Source: Streptomyces sp. CBMA152 (lineage in GTDB: Bacteria > Actinomycetota > Actinomycetes > Streptomycetales > Streptomycetaceae). Taken from it: a stretch of 64,000 bases of DNA. The notes under the pieces were generated by a model. That model was not told where the DNA came from. It made no database searches and was given only the letters and a program-made list of their open reading frames with translations. The position numbers were made by a program, and so were the translations under genes. The DNA lies in the NCBI RefSeq assembly GCF_014596475.1, contig NZ_MECJ01000015.1, forward strand, positions 310,001 to 374,000, given 5' to 3'. Of the stretch, positions 16,424 through 25,075 are shown in pieces. The stretch's first letter is position 1, and each line of letters begins with the position of its first letter.

Positions 16424-17173
16424 GTGAAAAACGTTGGCGAGGCTCCGCAGGAGGAACTCGCGACCGGTGAGCGGTCCACCCGCAACCGGGTCGCGCGCTC
16501 CATCCTGGACCATGGGCCCTCCACCGTCGCGGACCTCGCGAAGCGCCTCGGCCTCACCCAGGCCGCCGTCCGCCGCCATCTCGACGCACTGGTGGCCGAC
16601 GAGGTCGTGGCCCCCCGCGAACAGCGGGTGTACGGGGCACGGACCCGTGGCAGGCCCGCGAAGGTCTTCGCCCTCACCGACTGCGGGCGGGACGCCTTCG
16701 ACCAGTCGTACGACAAGCTGGCCGTCGACGCGCTCCGCTGGATCGAGCGGTCGGCCGGCGGCGGCGCCGCGGGCGAAGAGGCCGTCGTGGCGTTCGCCCG
16801 CGCCCGCATCGAGGCGCAGGCCGAGACGTACCGCGAAGCGATCGACGCGGCCGGGCCCGAGCAGCGCACCGAGGCTCTGGCCAAGGCCTTGACCGCCGAC
16901 GGGTACGCTGCTACGGCACGCAGCGCTCCCCTCCCCGGACGGGGTGAGCAGCTCTGCCAGCACCACTGCCCGGTCGCGCACGCCGCCGAGCAGTTCCCGC
17001 AGCTGTGCGAGGCGGAGACGGAGTTCTTCTCCCGCCTCCTCGGGACCCATGTGCAGCGTCTGGCCACCATCGCCCACGGCGACGGGGTGTGCACGACGTT
17101 CATCCCGCACAGCGCACCACAGACCACCACCGAATCAGCATCCACAAGCACGGCCGGGAGGAACCCCGCATGA
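16424..17173 (+). CDS. sufR: SufR-type iron-sulfur transcriptional regulator
   Basis: The 249-aa protein has an N-terminal winged helix-turn-helix (residues 20-85, with TVADLAKRLGLTQAAVRRHLD) and a C-terminal cysteine set C178-x3-C182-x12-C195 plus C223. This fits SufR, a regulator that senses iron-sulfur cluster status through a bound cluster. It overlaps sufB by 4 bases (ATGA) and leads the suf operon, the usual actinobacterial layout. The GTG at 16424 is preferred because the promoter appears to start transcripts there; an in-frame ATG/GTG 12 codons upstream lies in the promoter. Confidence 0.9.
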   Translation: MKNVGEAPQEELATGERSTRNRVARSILDHGPSTVADLAKRLGLTQAAVRRHLDALVADEVVAPREQRVYGARTRGRPAKVFALTDCGRDAFDQSYDKLAVDALRWIERSAGGGAAGEEAVVAFARARIEAQAETYREAIDAAGPEQRTEALAKALTADGYAATARSAPLPGRGEQLCQHHCPVAHAAEQFPQLCEAETEFFSRLLGTHVQRLATIAHGDGVCTTFIPHSAPQTTTESASTSTAGRNPA

Positions 17174-18591
17174 CTCTCCCCACGGAGACTGCCCACCCCG
17201 AACTTGAAGGCCTGGGCAACTACGAGTACGGCTGGGCCGACTCCGACGCGGCGGGCTCCACTGCCAAGCGCGGGCTCTCCGAGGACGTCGTCCGCGACAT
17301 CTCGGCGAAGAAGAACGAGCCCGAGTGGATGCTGAAGCTGCGCCTCAAGGGCCTGCGCCTCTTCGACCGCAAGCCCATGCCCAAGTGGGGTTCCGACCTC
17401 TCCGGCATCGACTTCGACAACATCAAGTACTTCGTGCGGTCGACGGAGAAGCAGGCGGAGTCCTGGGAGGACCTGCCCGAGGACATCAAGAACACGTACG
17501 ACAAGCTCGGCATCCCCGAGGCGGAGAAGCAGCGCCTCGTCGCCGGTGTCGCGGCCCAGTACGAGTCCGAGGTCGTCTACCACCAGATCCGTGAGGACCT
17601 GGAGCAGCAGGGCGTCATCTTCCTGGACACCGACACCGCGCTGAAGGAGCACCCGGAGCTCTTCCAGGAGTACTTCGGCACGGTCATCCCGGTCGGCGAC
17701 AACAAGTTCGCGTCGCTGAACACGGCCGTGTGGTCCGGCGGCTCGTTCATCTACGTGCCCAAGGGTGTCCGCGTCGACATCCCGCTGCAGGCCTACTTCC
17801 GTATCAACACGGAGAACATGGGCCAGTTCGAGCGGACGCTGATCATCGTCGACGAGGACGCCTACGTCCACTACGTCGAGGGCTGCACCGCGCCGATCTA
17901 CTCCTCGGACTCGCTGCACAGCGCCGTCGTGGAGATCATCGTCAAGAAGGGCGGCCGCTGCCGCTACACGACGATCCAGAACTGGTCGAACAACGTCTAC
18001 AACCTGGTCACCAAGCGCGCCGTGGCGTACGAGGGCGCGACCATGGAGTGGATCGACGGCAACATCGGTTCCAAGGTCACCATGAAGTACCCGGCCGTCT
18101 ACCTGATGGGCGAGCACGCCAAGGGCGAGACCCTGTCCATCGCCTTCGCGGGCGAGGGCCAGCACCAGGACGCCGGCTCCAAGATGGTCCACATGGCGCC
18201 GAACACGTCGTCCAACATCGTCTCCAAGTCGGTGGCCCGCGGCGGCGGCCGTACCTCGTACCGCGGTCTGGTCGAGATCGGCGAGGGCGCGGCCGGATCG
18301 AAGTCGAACGTGCTCTGTGACGCGCTGCTCGTCGACACGATCTCCCGCTCCGACACCTACCCGTACGTCGACGTCCGCGAGGACGACGTGTCCATGGGCC
18401 ACGAGGCGACCGTCTCCAAGGTCTCCGAGGACCAGCTCTTCTACCTGATGAGCCGCGGTCTGACGGAGTTCGAGGCGATGGCGATGATCGTGCGCGGCTT
18501 CGTCGAGCCGATCGCCAAGGAGCTGCCCATGGAGTACGCCCTTGAGCTCAACCGGCTGATCGAGCTGCAGATGGAGGGCTCGGTCGGCTAG
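17170..18591 (+). CDS. sufB: Fe-S cluster scaffold subunit SufB
   Basis: The 473-aa product is the core scaffold of the SufBCD complex that builds iron-sulfur clusters. It shows the family path SLNTAVWSGGSFIYVPKGV, YVEGCTAPIYSSDSLHSAVVE and a C-terminal DEATVS-like GHEATVSKVSEDQLFYLMSRG. GGAGG lies just before the ATG, which overlaps the sufR stop. Length is normal. Confidence 0.97.
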   Translation: MTLPTETAHPELEGLGNYEYGWADSDAAGSTAKRGLSEDVVRDISAKKNEPEWMLKLRLKGLRLFDRKPMPKWGSDLSGIDFDNIKYFVRSTEKQAESWEDLPEDIKNTYDKLGIPEAEKQRLVAGVAAQYESEVVYHQIREDLEQQGVIFLDTDTALKEHPELFQEYFGTVIPVGDNKFASLNTAVWSGGSFIYVPKGVRVDIPLQAYFRINTENMGQFERTLIIVDEDAYVHYVEGCTAPIYSSDSLHSAVVEIIVKKGGRCRYTTIQNWSNNVYNLVTKRAVAYEGATMEWIDGNIGSKVTMKYPAVYLMGEHAKGETLSIAFAGEGQHQDAGSKMVHMAPNTSSNIVSKSVARGGGRTSYRGLVEIGEGAAGSKSNVLCDALLVDTISRSDTYPYVDVREDDVSMGHEATVSKVSEDQLFYLMSRGLTEFEAMAMIVRGFVEPIAKELPMEYALELNRLIELQMEGSVG

Positions 18592-18654
18592 TACGGCGAC
18601 CGTCCCCGCAGCAGTGAACGCAGACTGATCCAGGAAGAGAGCACTACGACAGCC

Positions 18655-19836
18655 ATGGCTGAGGCTCAGAACATCCCGGCGGGCTCCACCACCGCCGGTT
18701 CGATCGCGGTGGCCGCCGAGTCGACCGTCGCCACGCGCATGAGCGCGCCCCCGTCCTTCGACGTCGCGGACTTCCCGGTCCCGCACGGCCGCGAGGAGGA
18801 GTGGCGCTTCACGCCGCTGGAGCGGCTGCGCGGGCTGCACGACGGCACCGCGATCGCGACCGGCGACGGCGTGCGCGTCGAGGTGACGGCTCCCGAGGGC
18901 GTCGTCGTCGAGACCGTCGGCCGCGACGACGCGCGGCTCGGCAGGGCCGGTACGCCGGTCGACCGCGTCGCCGCCCAGGCGTACTCCTCGTTCGAGAAGG
19001 CCTCGGTCGTCACCGTCCCCAAGGAGTCGGTCCTCACCGAGCCGATCCGTATCGCCGTGCACGGCGAGGGCGGCACCGTCTTCGCCCACCAGGTCATCGA
19101 GCTCGGCGCGTTCGCCGAGGCTGTCGTGGTCATCGACCACACCGGCGACGCGGTCCTCGCGGCCAACGTCGACTACATCCTGGGCGACGGCGCCAAGCTG
19201 ACCGTCGTCTCCGTCCAGGACTGGGACGACAAGGCCGTCCACGTCTCCCAGCACAACGCGCTGGTCGGCCGGGACGCCTCCTTCAAGTCCGTCGTGGTCA
19301 CCTTCGGCGGCGACCTGGTCCGGCTGCACCCGCGGGTCTCCTACGCGGGCACCGGCGGCGAGGCCGAGCTCTTCGGCCTGTACTTCACCGACAAGGGCCA
19401 GCACCAGGAGCACCGGCTCTTCGTCGACCACAACACGCCGCACTGCAAGTCCAACGCCGTGTACAAGGGCGCCCTCCAGGGCGACGACGCGCACGCCGTG
19501 TGGATCGGCGACGTCCTCATCCAGGCCAAGGCCGAGGGCACCGACACCTACGAGATGAACCGCAACCTGGTCCTCACGGACGGCGCGCGGGTCGACTCGG
19601 TGCCGAACCTGGAGATCGAGACCGGCGAGATCGCCGGCGCCGGTCACGCCTCCGCCACCGGCCGCTTCGACGACGAGCAGCTGTTCTACCTGATGGCGCG
19701 CGGCATCCCGCAGGCCGAGGCCCGCCGTCTGGTGGTCCGCGGCTTCTTCGCGGAGCTCGTCCAGCAGGTCGGCGTCGCGGACGTCGAGGAGCGCCTGCTC
19801 GCCAAGATCGAGGCGGAGCTGGAGGCATCCGTCTGA
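18655..19836 (+). CDS. sufD: Fe-S cluster assembly protein SufD
   Basis: The 393-aa paralogue of SufB pairs with it in the SufBCD scaffold. The C-terminal half has HCKSNAVYKGALQGDDAHAVW and ASATGRFDDEQLFYLMARGI, typical of SufD. The N-terminal 35 residues are a variable Ala/Ser-rich extension before PVPHGREEEWRFTPL. It follows sufB by 63 bases and meets the Rieske gene in a TGATG. Confidence 0.96.
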   Translation: MAEAQNIPAGSTTAGSIAVAAESTVATRMSAPPSFDVADFPVPHGREEEWRFTPLERLRGLHDGTAIATGDGVRVEVTAPEGVVVETVGRDDARLGRAGTPVDRVAAQAYSSFEKASVVTVPKESVLTEPIRIAVHGEGGTVFAHQVIELGAFAEAVVVIDHTGDAVLAANVDYILGDGAKLTVVSVQDWDDKAVHVSQHNALVGRDASFKSVVVTFGGDLVRLHPRVSYAGTGGEAELFGLYFTDKGQHQEHRLFVDHNTPHCKSNAVYKGALQGDDAHAVWIGDVLIQAKAEGTDTYEMNRNLVLTDGARVDSVPNLEIETGEIAGAGHASATGRFDDEQLFYLMARGIPQAEARRLVVRGFFAELVQQVGVADVEERLLAKIEAELEASV

Positions 19837-20156
19837 TGACCGCCTTCGTCCGCGTCTGCGCACTGAGCGAGCTGGAGGAGGACACCCCGAAGCGGGTGGA
19901 ACTCGACGGCACGCCGGTGTCGGTCGTCCGCACGTCGGGCGAGGTGTTCGCGATCCACGACATCTGCTCGCACGCGAACGTCTCGCTGTCGGAGGGCGAG
20001 GTGGAGGACTGCCAGATCGAGTGCTGGCTGCACGGCTCCACCTTCGACCTGCGCACCGGCAAGCCCTCCGGCCTGCCCGCGACGCGACCCGTGCCCGTAT
20101 ACCCCGTAAAGATCGAAGGGGACGATGTTCTCGTCTCCGTGTCCCAGGAGAACTGA
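19836..20156 (+). CDS. Rieske-type [2Fe-2S] ferredoxin of the suf operon
   Basis: The 106-aa protein has both Rieske boxes: CSHANVSL (C-x-H) near residue 45 and CWLHGSTFD (C-x2-H) near residue 64, followed by GKPSGLPATRPVPVY. It resembles the small ferredoxin components of ring-hydroxylating dioxygenases, but its place between sufD and sufC suggests an electron-transfer job in cluster assembly, which is the usual arrangement in actinobacteria. Confidence 0.93.
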   Translation: MTAFVRVCALSELEEDTPKRVELDGTPVSVVRTSGEVFAIHDICSHANVSLSEGEVEDCQIECWLHGSTFDLRTGKPSGLPATRPVPVYPVKIEGDDVLVSVSQEN

Positions 20157-20163
20157 AGTCCCC

Positions 20164-20928
20164 ATGGCAACGCTTGAAATCCGCGACCTGCACGTCTCCG
20201 TGGAAGCCGAGAACGGCCCCCGGGAGATCCTCAAGGGCGTCGACCTGACCGTGAAGCAGGGCGAGACCCACGCCATCATGGGCCCCAACGGCTCCGGCAA
20301 GTCCACCCTCGCGTACTCGCTCGCGGGTCACCCCAAGTACACGATCACCAGCGGCACGGTCACCCTGGACGGCGAGGACGTCCTGGAGATGTCCGTCGAC
20401 GAGCGCGCCCGCGCCGGTGTCTTCCTCGCCATGCAGTACCCGGTCGAGGTCCCCGGTGTCTCGGTCTCCAACTTCCTGCGCACCTCCGCCACCGCCGTGC
20501 GCGGCGAGGCGCCGAAGCTGCGTACCTGGGTGAAGGAGGTCAAGTCCGCGATGGAGCAGCTCCAGATGGACCCGGCCTTCGCCGAGCGCAACGTCAACGA
20601 GGGCTTCTCCGGCGGTGAGAAGAAGCGCCACGAGATCCTTCAGCTGGAGCTCCTCAAGCCGAAGATCGCGATCCTCGACGAGACCGACTCCGGTCTGGAC
20701 GTCGACGCGCTGCGCATCGTCTCCGAGGGCGTCAACCGCGTCCGCGAGACCGGCGAGGTCGGCACCCTGCTGATCACGCACTACACGCGCATCCTGCGCT
20801 ACATCAAGCCCGACTTCGTGCACGTCTTCGCGAACGGCCGGATCGCCGAGTCCGGCGGCGCCGAGCTCGCCGACAAGCTGGAGAACGAGGGCTACGAGGC
20901 TTACACGAAGGGCGGCGCTTCCGAGTGA
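20164..20928 (+). CDS. sufC: Fe-S cluster assembly ATPase SufC
   Basis: The 254-aa soluble ABC-type ATPase energises SufBCD. Walker A GPNGSGKST is at 40-48, the signature is FSGGEKKRHEI and Walker B is IAILDETDSGLD, where the SufC-specific SGLD follows. The ATG at 20164 lies 7 bases after the Rieske stop. It overlaps sufS by GTGA. Confidence 0.97.
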   Translation: MATLEIRDLHVSVEAENGPREILKGVDLTVKQGETHAIMGPNGSGKSTLAYSLAGHPKYTITSGTVTLDGEDVLEMSVDERARAGVFLAMQYPVEVPGVSVSNFLRTSATAVRGEAPKLRTWVKEVKSAMEQLQMDPAFAERNVNEGFSGGEKKRHEILQLELLKPKIAILDETDSGLDVDALRIVSEGVNRVRETGEVGTLLITHYTRILRYIKPDFVHVFANGRIAESGGAELADKLENEGYEAYTKGGASE

Positions 20929-22181
20929 CGATTCTGCCGGGCCTCCTCGACACCGAGGCGATCCGCAAGGACTTCCCCTTGCTGGACCGCGTGGTCCACG
21001 ACGGGAAGAAGATCGTGTACCTCGACAGCGCGGCGACTTCGCAGAAGCCGCGCCAGGTGCTCGACGCTCTCAACGAGTACTACGAGCGGCACAACGCCAA
21101 CGTCCACCGTGGTGTGTACACGGTGGCCGAGGAGGCCACGGCCCTGTACGAAGGCGCGCGCGACAAGGTCGCCGCGTTCGTCAACGCGCCGAGCCGCAAC
21201 GAGGTGATCTTCACCAAGAACGCCTCGGAGTCGCTCAACCTGGTCGCCAACATGCTGGGCTGGGCGGACGAGCCCTACCGCGTGGACCACGAGACCGAGA
21301 TAGTCATCACGGAGATGGAGCACCACTCCAACATCGTGCCGTGGCAGCTGCTCTCGCAGCGCACGGGCGCGAAGCTGAAGTGGTTCGGCCTCACCGACGA
21401 CGGCCGTCTCGACCTGTCCAACATCGACGAGATCATCACCGAGAAGACGAAGATCGTCTCCTTCACGCTGGTCTCCAACCTGATGGGCACCGTCAACCCG
21501 GTCGAGGCGATCGTGCGCCGCGCCCAGGAGGTCGGCGCGCTGGTCTGCGTCGACGCCTCCCAGGCCGCGCCGCACATGCCGCTGGACGTGCAGGCGCTCC
21601 AGGCCGACTTCGTGGCCTTCACCGGCCACAAGATGTGCGGCCCGACGGGCATCGGCGTGCTGTGGGGTCGCCAGGAGCTCCTGGAGGACCTGCCGCCGTT
21701 CCTGGGCGGCGGCGAGATGATCGAGACGGTCTCGATGCACTCGTCCACCTACGCCCCGGCGCCGCACAAGTTCGAGGCCGGTACGCCCCCGATCGCCCAG
21801 GCCGTCGGCCTCGGCGCGGCCGTGGACTACCTCTCCGCCATCGGCATGGACAAGATCGCCGCGCATGAGCACGCGATCACCGAGTACGCGGTCAAGCGCC
21901 TCCTTGAGGTCCCCGACCTGCGGATCATCGGCCCCACCACGGCCGAGGACCGCGGCGCCGCGATCTCCTTCGTCCTCGGCGACATCCACCCGCACGACGT
22001 GGGCCAGGTCCTGGACGAGCAGGGCATCGCGGTCCGGGTCGGCCACCACTGCGCGCGCCCGGTCTGCCTGCGCTACGGAATTCCCGCGACCACGCGAGCG
22101 TCTTTCTATCTGTACTCCACGCCCGCCGAGGTCGACGCCCTGGTGAGCGGGCTGGAGCACGTACGAGACTTCTTCGGCTAG
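20925..22181 (+). CDS. sufS: cysteine desulfurase SufS
   Basis: The 418-aa PLP enzyme takes sulfur from cysteine for cluster building. The PLP lysine is K236 in TGHKMCGPTG, the cofactor aspartate is D210 in VCVDASQA, and the persulfide cysteine is C376 in GHHCARPVC, followed by R391 for substrate carboxylate binding. These are group II (SufS) features. The GTG start overlaps the sufC stop by 4 bases. Confidence 0.97.
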   Translation: MTILPGLLDTEAIRKDFPLLDRVVHDGKKIVYLDSAATSQKPRQVLDALNEYYERHNANVHRGVYTVAEEATALYEGARDKVAAFVNAPSRNEVIFTKNASESLNLVANMLGWADEPYRVDHETEIVITEMEHHSNIVPWQLLSQRTGAKLKWFGLTDDGRLDLSNIDEIITEKTKIVSFTLVSNLMGTVNPVEAIVRRAQEVGALVCVDASQAAPHMPLDVQALQADFVAFTGHKMCGPTGIGVLWGRQELLEDLPPFLGGGEMIETVSMHSSTYAPAPHKFEAGTPPIAQAVGLGAAVDYLSAIGMDKIAAHEHAITEYAVKRLLEVPDLRIIGPTTAEDRGAAISFVLGDIHPHDVGQVLDEQGIAVRVGHHCARPVCLRYGIPATTRASFYLYSTPAEVDALVSGLEHVRDFFG

Positions 22182-22193
22182 GGGTTAAACGAC

Positions 22194-22658
22194 GTGAAGC
22201 TGGATTCGATGTACCAGGACGTCATCCTGGACCACTACAAGCATCCGCACGGCCGGGGCTTGCGGGACGGTGACGCCGAGGTGCACCACGTGAACCCGAC
22301 GTGCGGCGACGAGATCACTCTCCGCGTCAAGTACGAGGGTTCGCAGATCTCGGACATCTCGTACGAGGGGCAGGGCTGCTCGATCAGCCAGGCCAGCGCC
22401 TCGGTCCTCAACGACCTGCTGGTCGGCAAGGACCTCGACGAGGCGCAGCGGATCCAGGAGACGTTCCTGGAGCTGATGCAGTCCAAGGGCCAGCTGGAGC
22501 CGGACGACGCGATGGAGGAGGTGCTGGAGGACGCGGTGGCGTTCGCCGGCGTCTCCAAGTACCCCGCGCGCGTGAAGTGTGCTCTGCTGAGCTGGATGGC
22601 CTGGAAGGACGCGACGGCCCAGGCACTGGGTGCCGGAGCCGAGAGGAAGAGCGCATGA
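22194..22658 (+). CDS. sufU: zinc-dependent sulfurtransferase SufU
   Basis: The 154-aa protein receives sulfur from SufS. The zinc-binding residues C37 and D39 (PTCGDE), C62 (GQGCSIS) and C129 (RVKCALL) are all present, as in SufU rather than IscU. The GTG at 22194 gives MKLDSMYQDVILDHYKHP. It overlaps the next gene by ATGA. Confidence 0.96.
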   Translation: MKLDSMYQDVILDHYKHPHGRGLRDGDAEVHHVNPTCGDEITLRVKYEGSQISDISYEGQGCSISQASASVLNDLLVGKDLDEAQRIQETFLELMQSKGQLEPDDAMEEVLEDAVAFAGVSKYPARVKCALLSWMAWKDATAQALGAGAERKSA

Positions 22659-22993
22659 CCGAGAACGCAGAGGCCACTTTGAAGCCGGCCTCCGAGGAAG
22701 AAGTCCGCGAGGCGCTGTACGACGTCGTCGACCCCGAGCTGGGCATCGACGTCGTCAACCTCGGCCTCATCTACGGCATCCACATCGACGACTCCAACGT
22801 CGCCACCCTGGACATGACCCTGACGTCGGCGGCCTGCCCGCTGACCGATGTGATCGAGGACCAGGCGAAGTCCGCGACCGAGGGCATCGTCAACGAGCTC
22901 AAGATCAACTGGGTCTGGATGCCGCCGTGGGGCCCGGACAAGATCACGGACGACGGGCGCGAGCAGCTGCGGGCGTTGGGCTTCAACGTCTGA
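22655..22993 (+). CDS. DUF59/MIP18-family iron-sulfur assembly factor (SufT-like)
   Basis: The 112-aa protein has the family core ALYDVVDPELGIDVVNLGL and the T-x3-CP motif in TLTSAACPLTD. Such proteins help mature iron-sulfur enzymes. It is the last gene of the suf operon and is followed by a strong hairpin. Confidence 0.93.
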   Translation: MTENAEATLKPASEEEVREALYDVVDPELGIDVVNLGLIYGIHIDDSNVATLDMTLTSAACPLTDVIEDQAKSATEGIVNELKINWVWMPPWGPDKITDDGREQLRALGFNV

Positions 22994-23011
22994 CCACCCC
23001 GTCGCACCAGT

Positions 23012-23059
23012 ACGCCGGACGGCCCTTGCGCGTTTGCTCGCGCGAGGGCCGTCCGGCGT
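23012..23059. terminator. terminator of the suf operon
   Basis: A perfect 15-bp stem (ACGCCGGACGGCCCT at 23012-23026, complement 23045-23059) with further GCGCG/CGCGC pairing inside closes the suf operon 19 bases after the last stop. Confidence 0.88.
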
Positions 23060-23165
23060 TGTGCGTCTCCCGTCCGTATCGCGTACGGCTGGACGCGCGA
23101 ACTGCCCGGGTAGCCGGGCCCGGTACGGTCGGGGGCATGGTGTGCGACCCGGGGACGTGTGAGTG

Positions 23166-23702
23166 ATGGCCCGTCGGTACGACCCCGAGCGGCGGGGGCG
23201 CATCATCGACGCCGCGATCCGGGTGGTCGGCGAGCGCGGGATCGCCGGGCTCAGCCATCGCAGCGTCGCCGCCGAGGCCGATGTGCCGCTCGGCTCCACC
23301 ACGTACCACTTCAAGACGCTCGACGAGCTGATGGTCGCCGCGCTGCGGCAGGCCAACGAGGGGTTCGCCGCCGCGATCCGCGACTGCGGCGCGCTGGAGG
23401 AGCCCGGCGTGGACGTGGCCGCCGAGCTCGCGCGCCTGATGGGCGAGTGGATCGCGGGGGACCGGGCGCGCGTGGAGCTGGAGTACGAGCTCTATCTCGC
23501 CGCGCTCCGGCGGCCCCCGCTGCGGCCCGTCGCCGCCGAGTGGGCCGAGGGCGTGGCCGAGGTGCTGGCCCGGCACACGGACCCGGTGACCGCGCGCGGC
23601 CTGGTCGCGCTGATGGACGGGATCTGTCTGCAGGCGCTGCTGACGGGCGGCGACTACGACGAGGAGTACGCGCGCATGCTGCTTGCCCGAATGCTGCCCT
23701 GA
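23166..23702 (+). CDS. TetR-family regulator of the SMR pump
   Basis: The 178-aa protein has a TetR DNA-binding domain in its first 60 residues (GIAGLSHRSVAAEADVPLGS, then YHF) and an alpha-helical ligand domain. It lies 54 bases before an SMR efflux gene with an inverted repeat between them, so it probably represses that gene. A GTG one codon upstream is an equal start candidate. Confidence 0.88.
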   Translation: MARRYDPERRGRIIDAAIRVVGERGIAGLSHRSVAAEADVPLGSTTYHFKTLDELMVAALRQANEGFAAAIRDCGALEEPGVDVAAELARLMGEWIAGDRARVELEYELYLAALRRPPLRPVAAEWAEGVAEVLARHTDPVTARGLVALMDGICLQALLTGGDYDEEYARMLLARMLP

Positions 23703-23720
23703 CGTTCACCCTGTCGTTAT

Positions 23721-23732
23721 GTACGGGCGTAC
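23721..23732. promoter_or_regulatory. candidate TetR operator upstream of the SMR gene
   Basis: The perfect 12-bp palindrome GTACGGGCGTAC (arms GTACG/CGTAC, centre GG) lies between the TetR gene and the SMR gene, and GTGTACGC follows 10 bases later. A possible -10 TACGCT at 23744 would put the mRNA start close to the ATG. Confidence 0.4.
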
Positions 23733-23756
23733 GCATCGCTGTGTACGCTTGTCCGC

Positions 23757-24080
23757 ATGCCGTACGTCCTGCTCTCCTGCGCCATCGCGTCGGAGATCGC
23801 CGCCACCTCCGCGATGAAGTACAGCGAGGGGTTCACCAGGCTCGCGCCCTCGCTGGTCACCGTCTGCGGGTACCTTTTCGCCTTCTACATGCTGTCGTTG
23901 ACCCTGAAGTCGATGTCGGTGGGCACCGCGTACGCGATCTGGTCCGGTGCCGGTACGGCCGTCATCGCCGCCATCGGGATGCTCTTCATGGGCGAGACGA
24001 TGACGGCCGCCAAGTTCGCCGGGATCGCGCTGATCATCGGTGGCGTGGTGCTGGTCAACATGGGCGGCGCCACGCACTGA
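23757..24080 (+). CDS. small multidrug resistance (SMR) efflux protein
   Basis: The 107-aa protein has four membrane helices and the essential acidic residue E13 in helix 1 (IASEIAATSAMK). GTAYAIWSGAGT and GIALIIGGVVLVN are SMR hallmarks. It exports lipophilic cations such as quaternary ammonium compounds by proton exchange, probably as a dimer. The upstream TetR gene likely controls it. Confidence 0.93.
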   Translation: MPYVLLSCAIASEIAATSAMKYSEGFTRLAPSLVTVCGYLFAFYMLSLTLKSMSVGTAYAIWSGAGTAVIAAIGMLFMGETMTAAKFAGIALIIGGVVLVNMGGATH

Positions 24081-24083
24081 GGC

Positions 24084-24971
24084 TCAGCCCGCGGTCCCCG
24101 CCCGGCGCACCGCCGCCAGCGCCCCTCGCACGCTCTCCTCGATGTCGGTGATCGGGTACAGCGCCTCGATCACCGTACGGTCCGCGTCGATCACCAGCGT
24201 CAGGCGCTTGAGGCGGCTCACCCCCGCCGTGCGGAACGTCGGCAGCCGCAGCGCGGCCGTCAGCGTGAGGTCCGCGTCCGACAGGAGCGGGAAGCGCAGC
24301 CGCTCCTTGTCCGCGAACGCCCGCTGCTCGTCCGGGCGTTGGCTGGACACCCCGTGCACGGTCGCGCCCGCCGCCGTGAACTCGGCGAGCTGGTCGCGGA
24401 ACGTGCACGACTCCAGGGTGCAGCCGGGCGCCCCCGGAATCCCCGCCCAGCCGGGCGGATAGGCGTCCTTGCGGGCGTACGCGCCGGGGAAGCAGTACAG
24501 CACGGTGTACGGCGTTCCGGACGCCACCGGGTCCCTCAACTCGCCGTCGTAGTCGGTGAGTTGAAGCTCCGGCACCTTCGTGCCGACCAGCTCCCGCACT
24601 CGCTCGGTCTCCCCGGACGCCTGAGTCGCCGTGGCCATCGTCTCTCCTTCTCCCAGCACCCAGGTGTCTCCCCAGTCCTGGAGTGCGATCAGTACGGGCA
24701 GCAGGGCACGGCCGCGCGGGGTGAGCCGGTACTCGTACCGGACCGGGCGGTCCTGGTACGGCTCCCGGCTCAGCACCCCCGTCTCCACCAGCAGCCTCAG
24801 CCGTTCGGCGAGCACCTTGCGGGACATGCCGAGCTCGCGCTGGAGCGCGTCGAAGCGGTGCACCCCGCGTGCGGTGTCGCGCACGATCAGCAGGGTCCAC
24901 CAGTCGCCGACCACGTCCAGGGCCTGGGCGATGGCGCAGTGCTCGTCATTCAGACGGGTGCGTTGAGGCAT
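24084..24971 (-). CDS. HxlR-type regulator fused to a peroxiredoxin domain
   Basis: Residues 1-108 form an HxlR/MarR-like winged helix, with Cys12 in NDEHCAIAQALDVVGDWW at the place of the redox cysteine known from HypR-like members. Residues 125-290 form an AhpC/TSA domain with GCTLESCTFRDQL, giving C184 and C189 spaced as in bacterioferritin-comigratory-type peroxiredoxins. Together this suggests a peroxide-sensing regulator. The ATG at 24971 has AAGG 9 bases upstream; an ATG three codons earlier is possible. It is divergent from an MFS gene with a palindrome between. Confidence 0.85.
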   Translation of the reverse strand: MPQRTRLNDEHCAIAQALDVVGDWWTLLIVRDTARGVHRFDALQRELGMSRKVLAERLRLLVETGVLSREPYQDRPVRYEYRLTPRGRALLPVLIALQDWGDTWVLGEGETMATATQASGETERVRELVGTKVPELQLTDYDGELRDPVASGTPYTVLYCFPGAYARKDAYPPGWAGIPGAPGCTLESCTFRDQLAEFTAAGATVHGVSSQRPDEQRAFADKERLRFPLLSDADLTLTAALRLPTFRTAGVSRLKRLTLVIDADRTVIEALYPITDIEESVRGALAAVRRAGTAG

Positions 24972-25020
24972 GACTCCCATCCTTGCGTACGCCGTTGACC
25001 TGCGACCCTCATGCTGACAT

Positions 25021-25045
25021 AGTCCGTTCCCATAAGGAACTCACT
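25021..25045. promoter_or_regulatory. palindromic operator between the HxlR fusion and the MFS gene
   Basis: GTTCC and GGAAC flank CATAA, and outside them AGT and ACT pair again after two unmatched bases, so 16 of 25 positions form a symmetric site. It lies in the 104-base divergent gap and is the natural target of the HxlR-type regulator. Confidence 0.55.
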
Positions 25046-25075
25046 CATAGTGCAACGATCTCAGGGGGAGACGGC

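Noticed and set aside
16348..20823. A continuous open frame of about 1,490 codons on the minus strand
   Set aside because: It lies exactly opposite sufR-sufB-sufD-Rieske-sufC, which have full motifs and ribosome sites. Long antisense frames arise from the GC-rich third positions.
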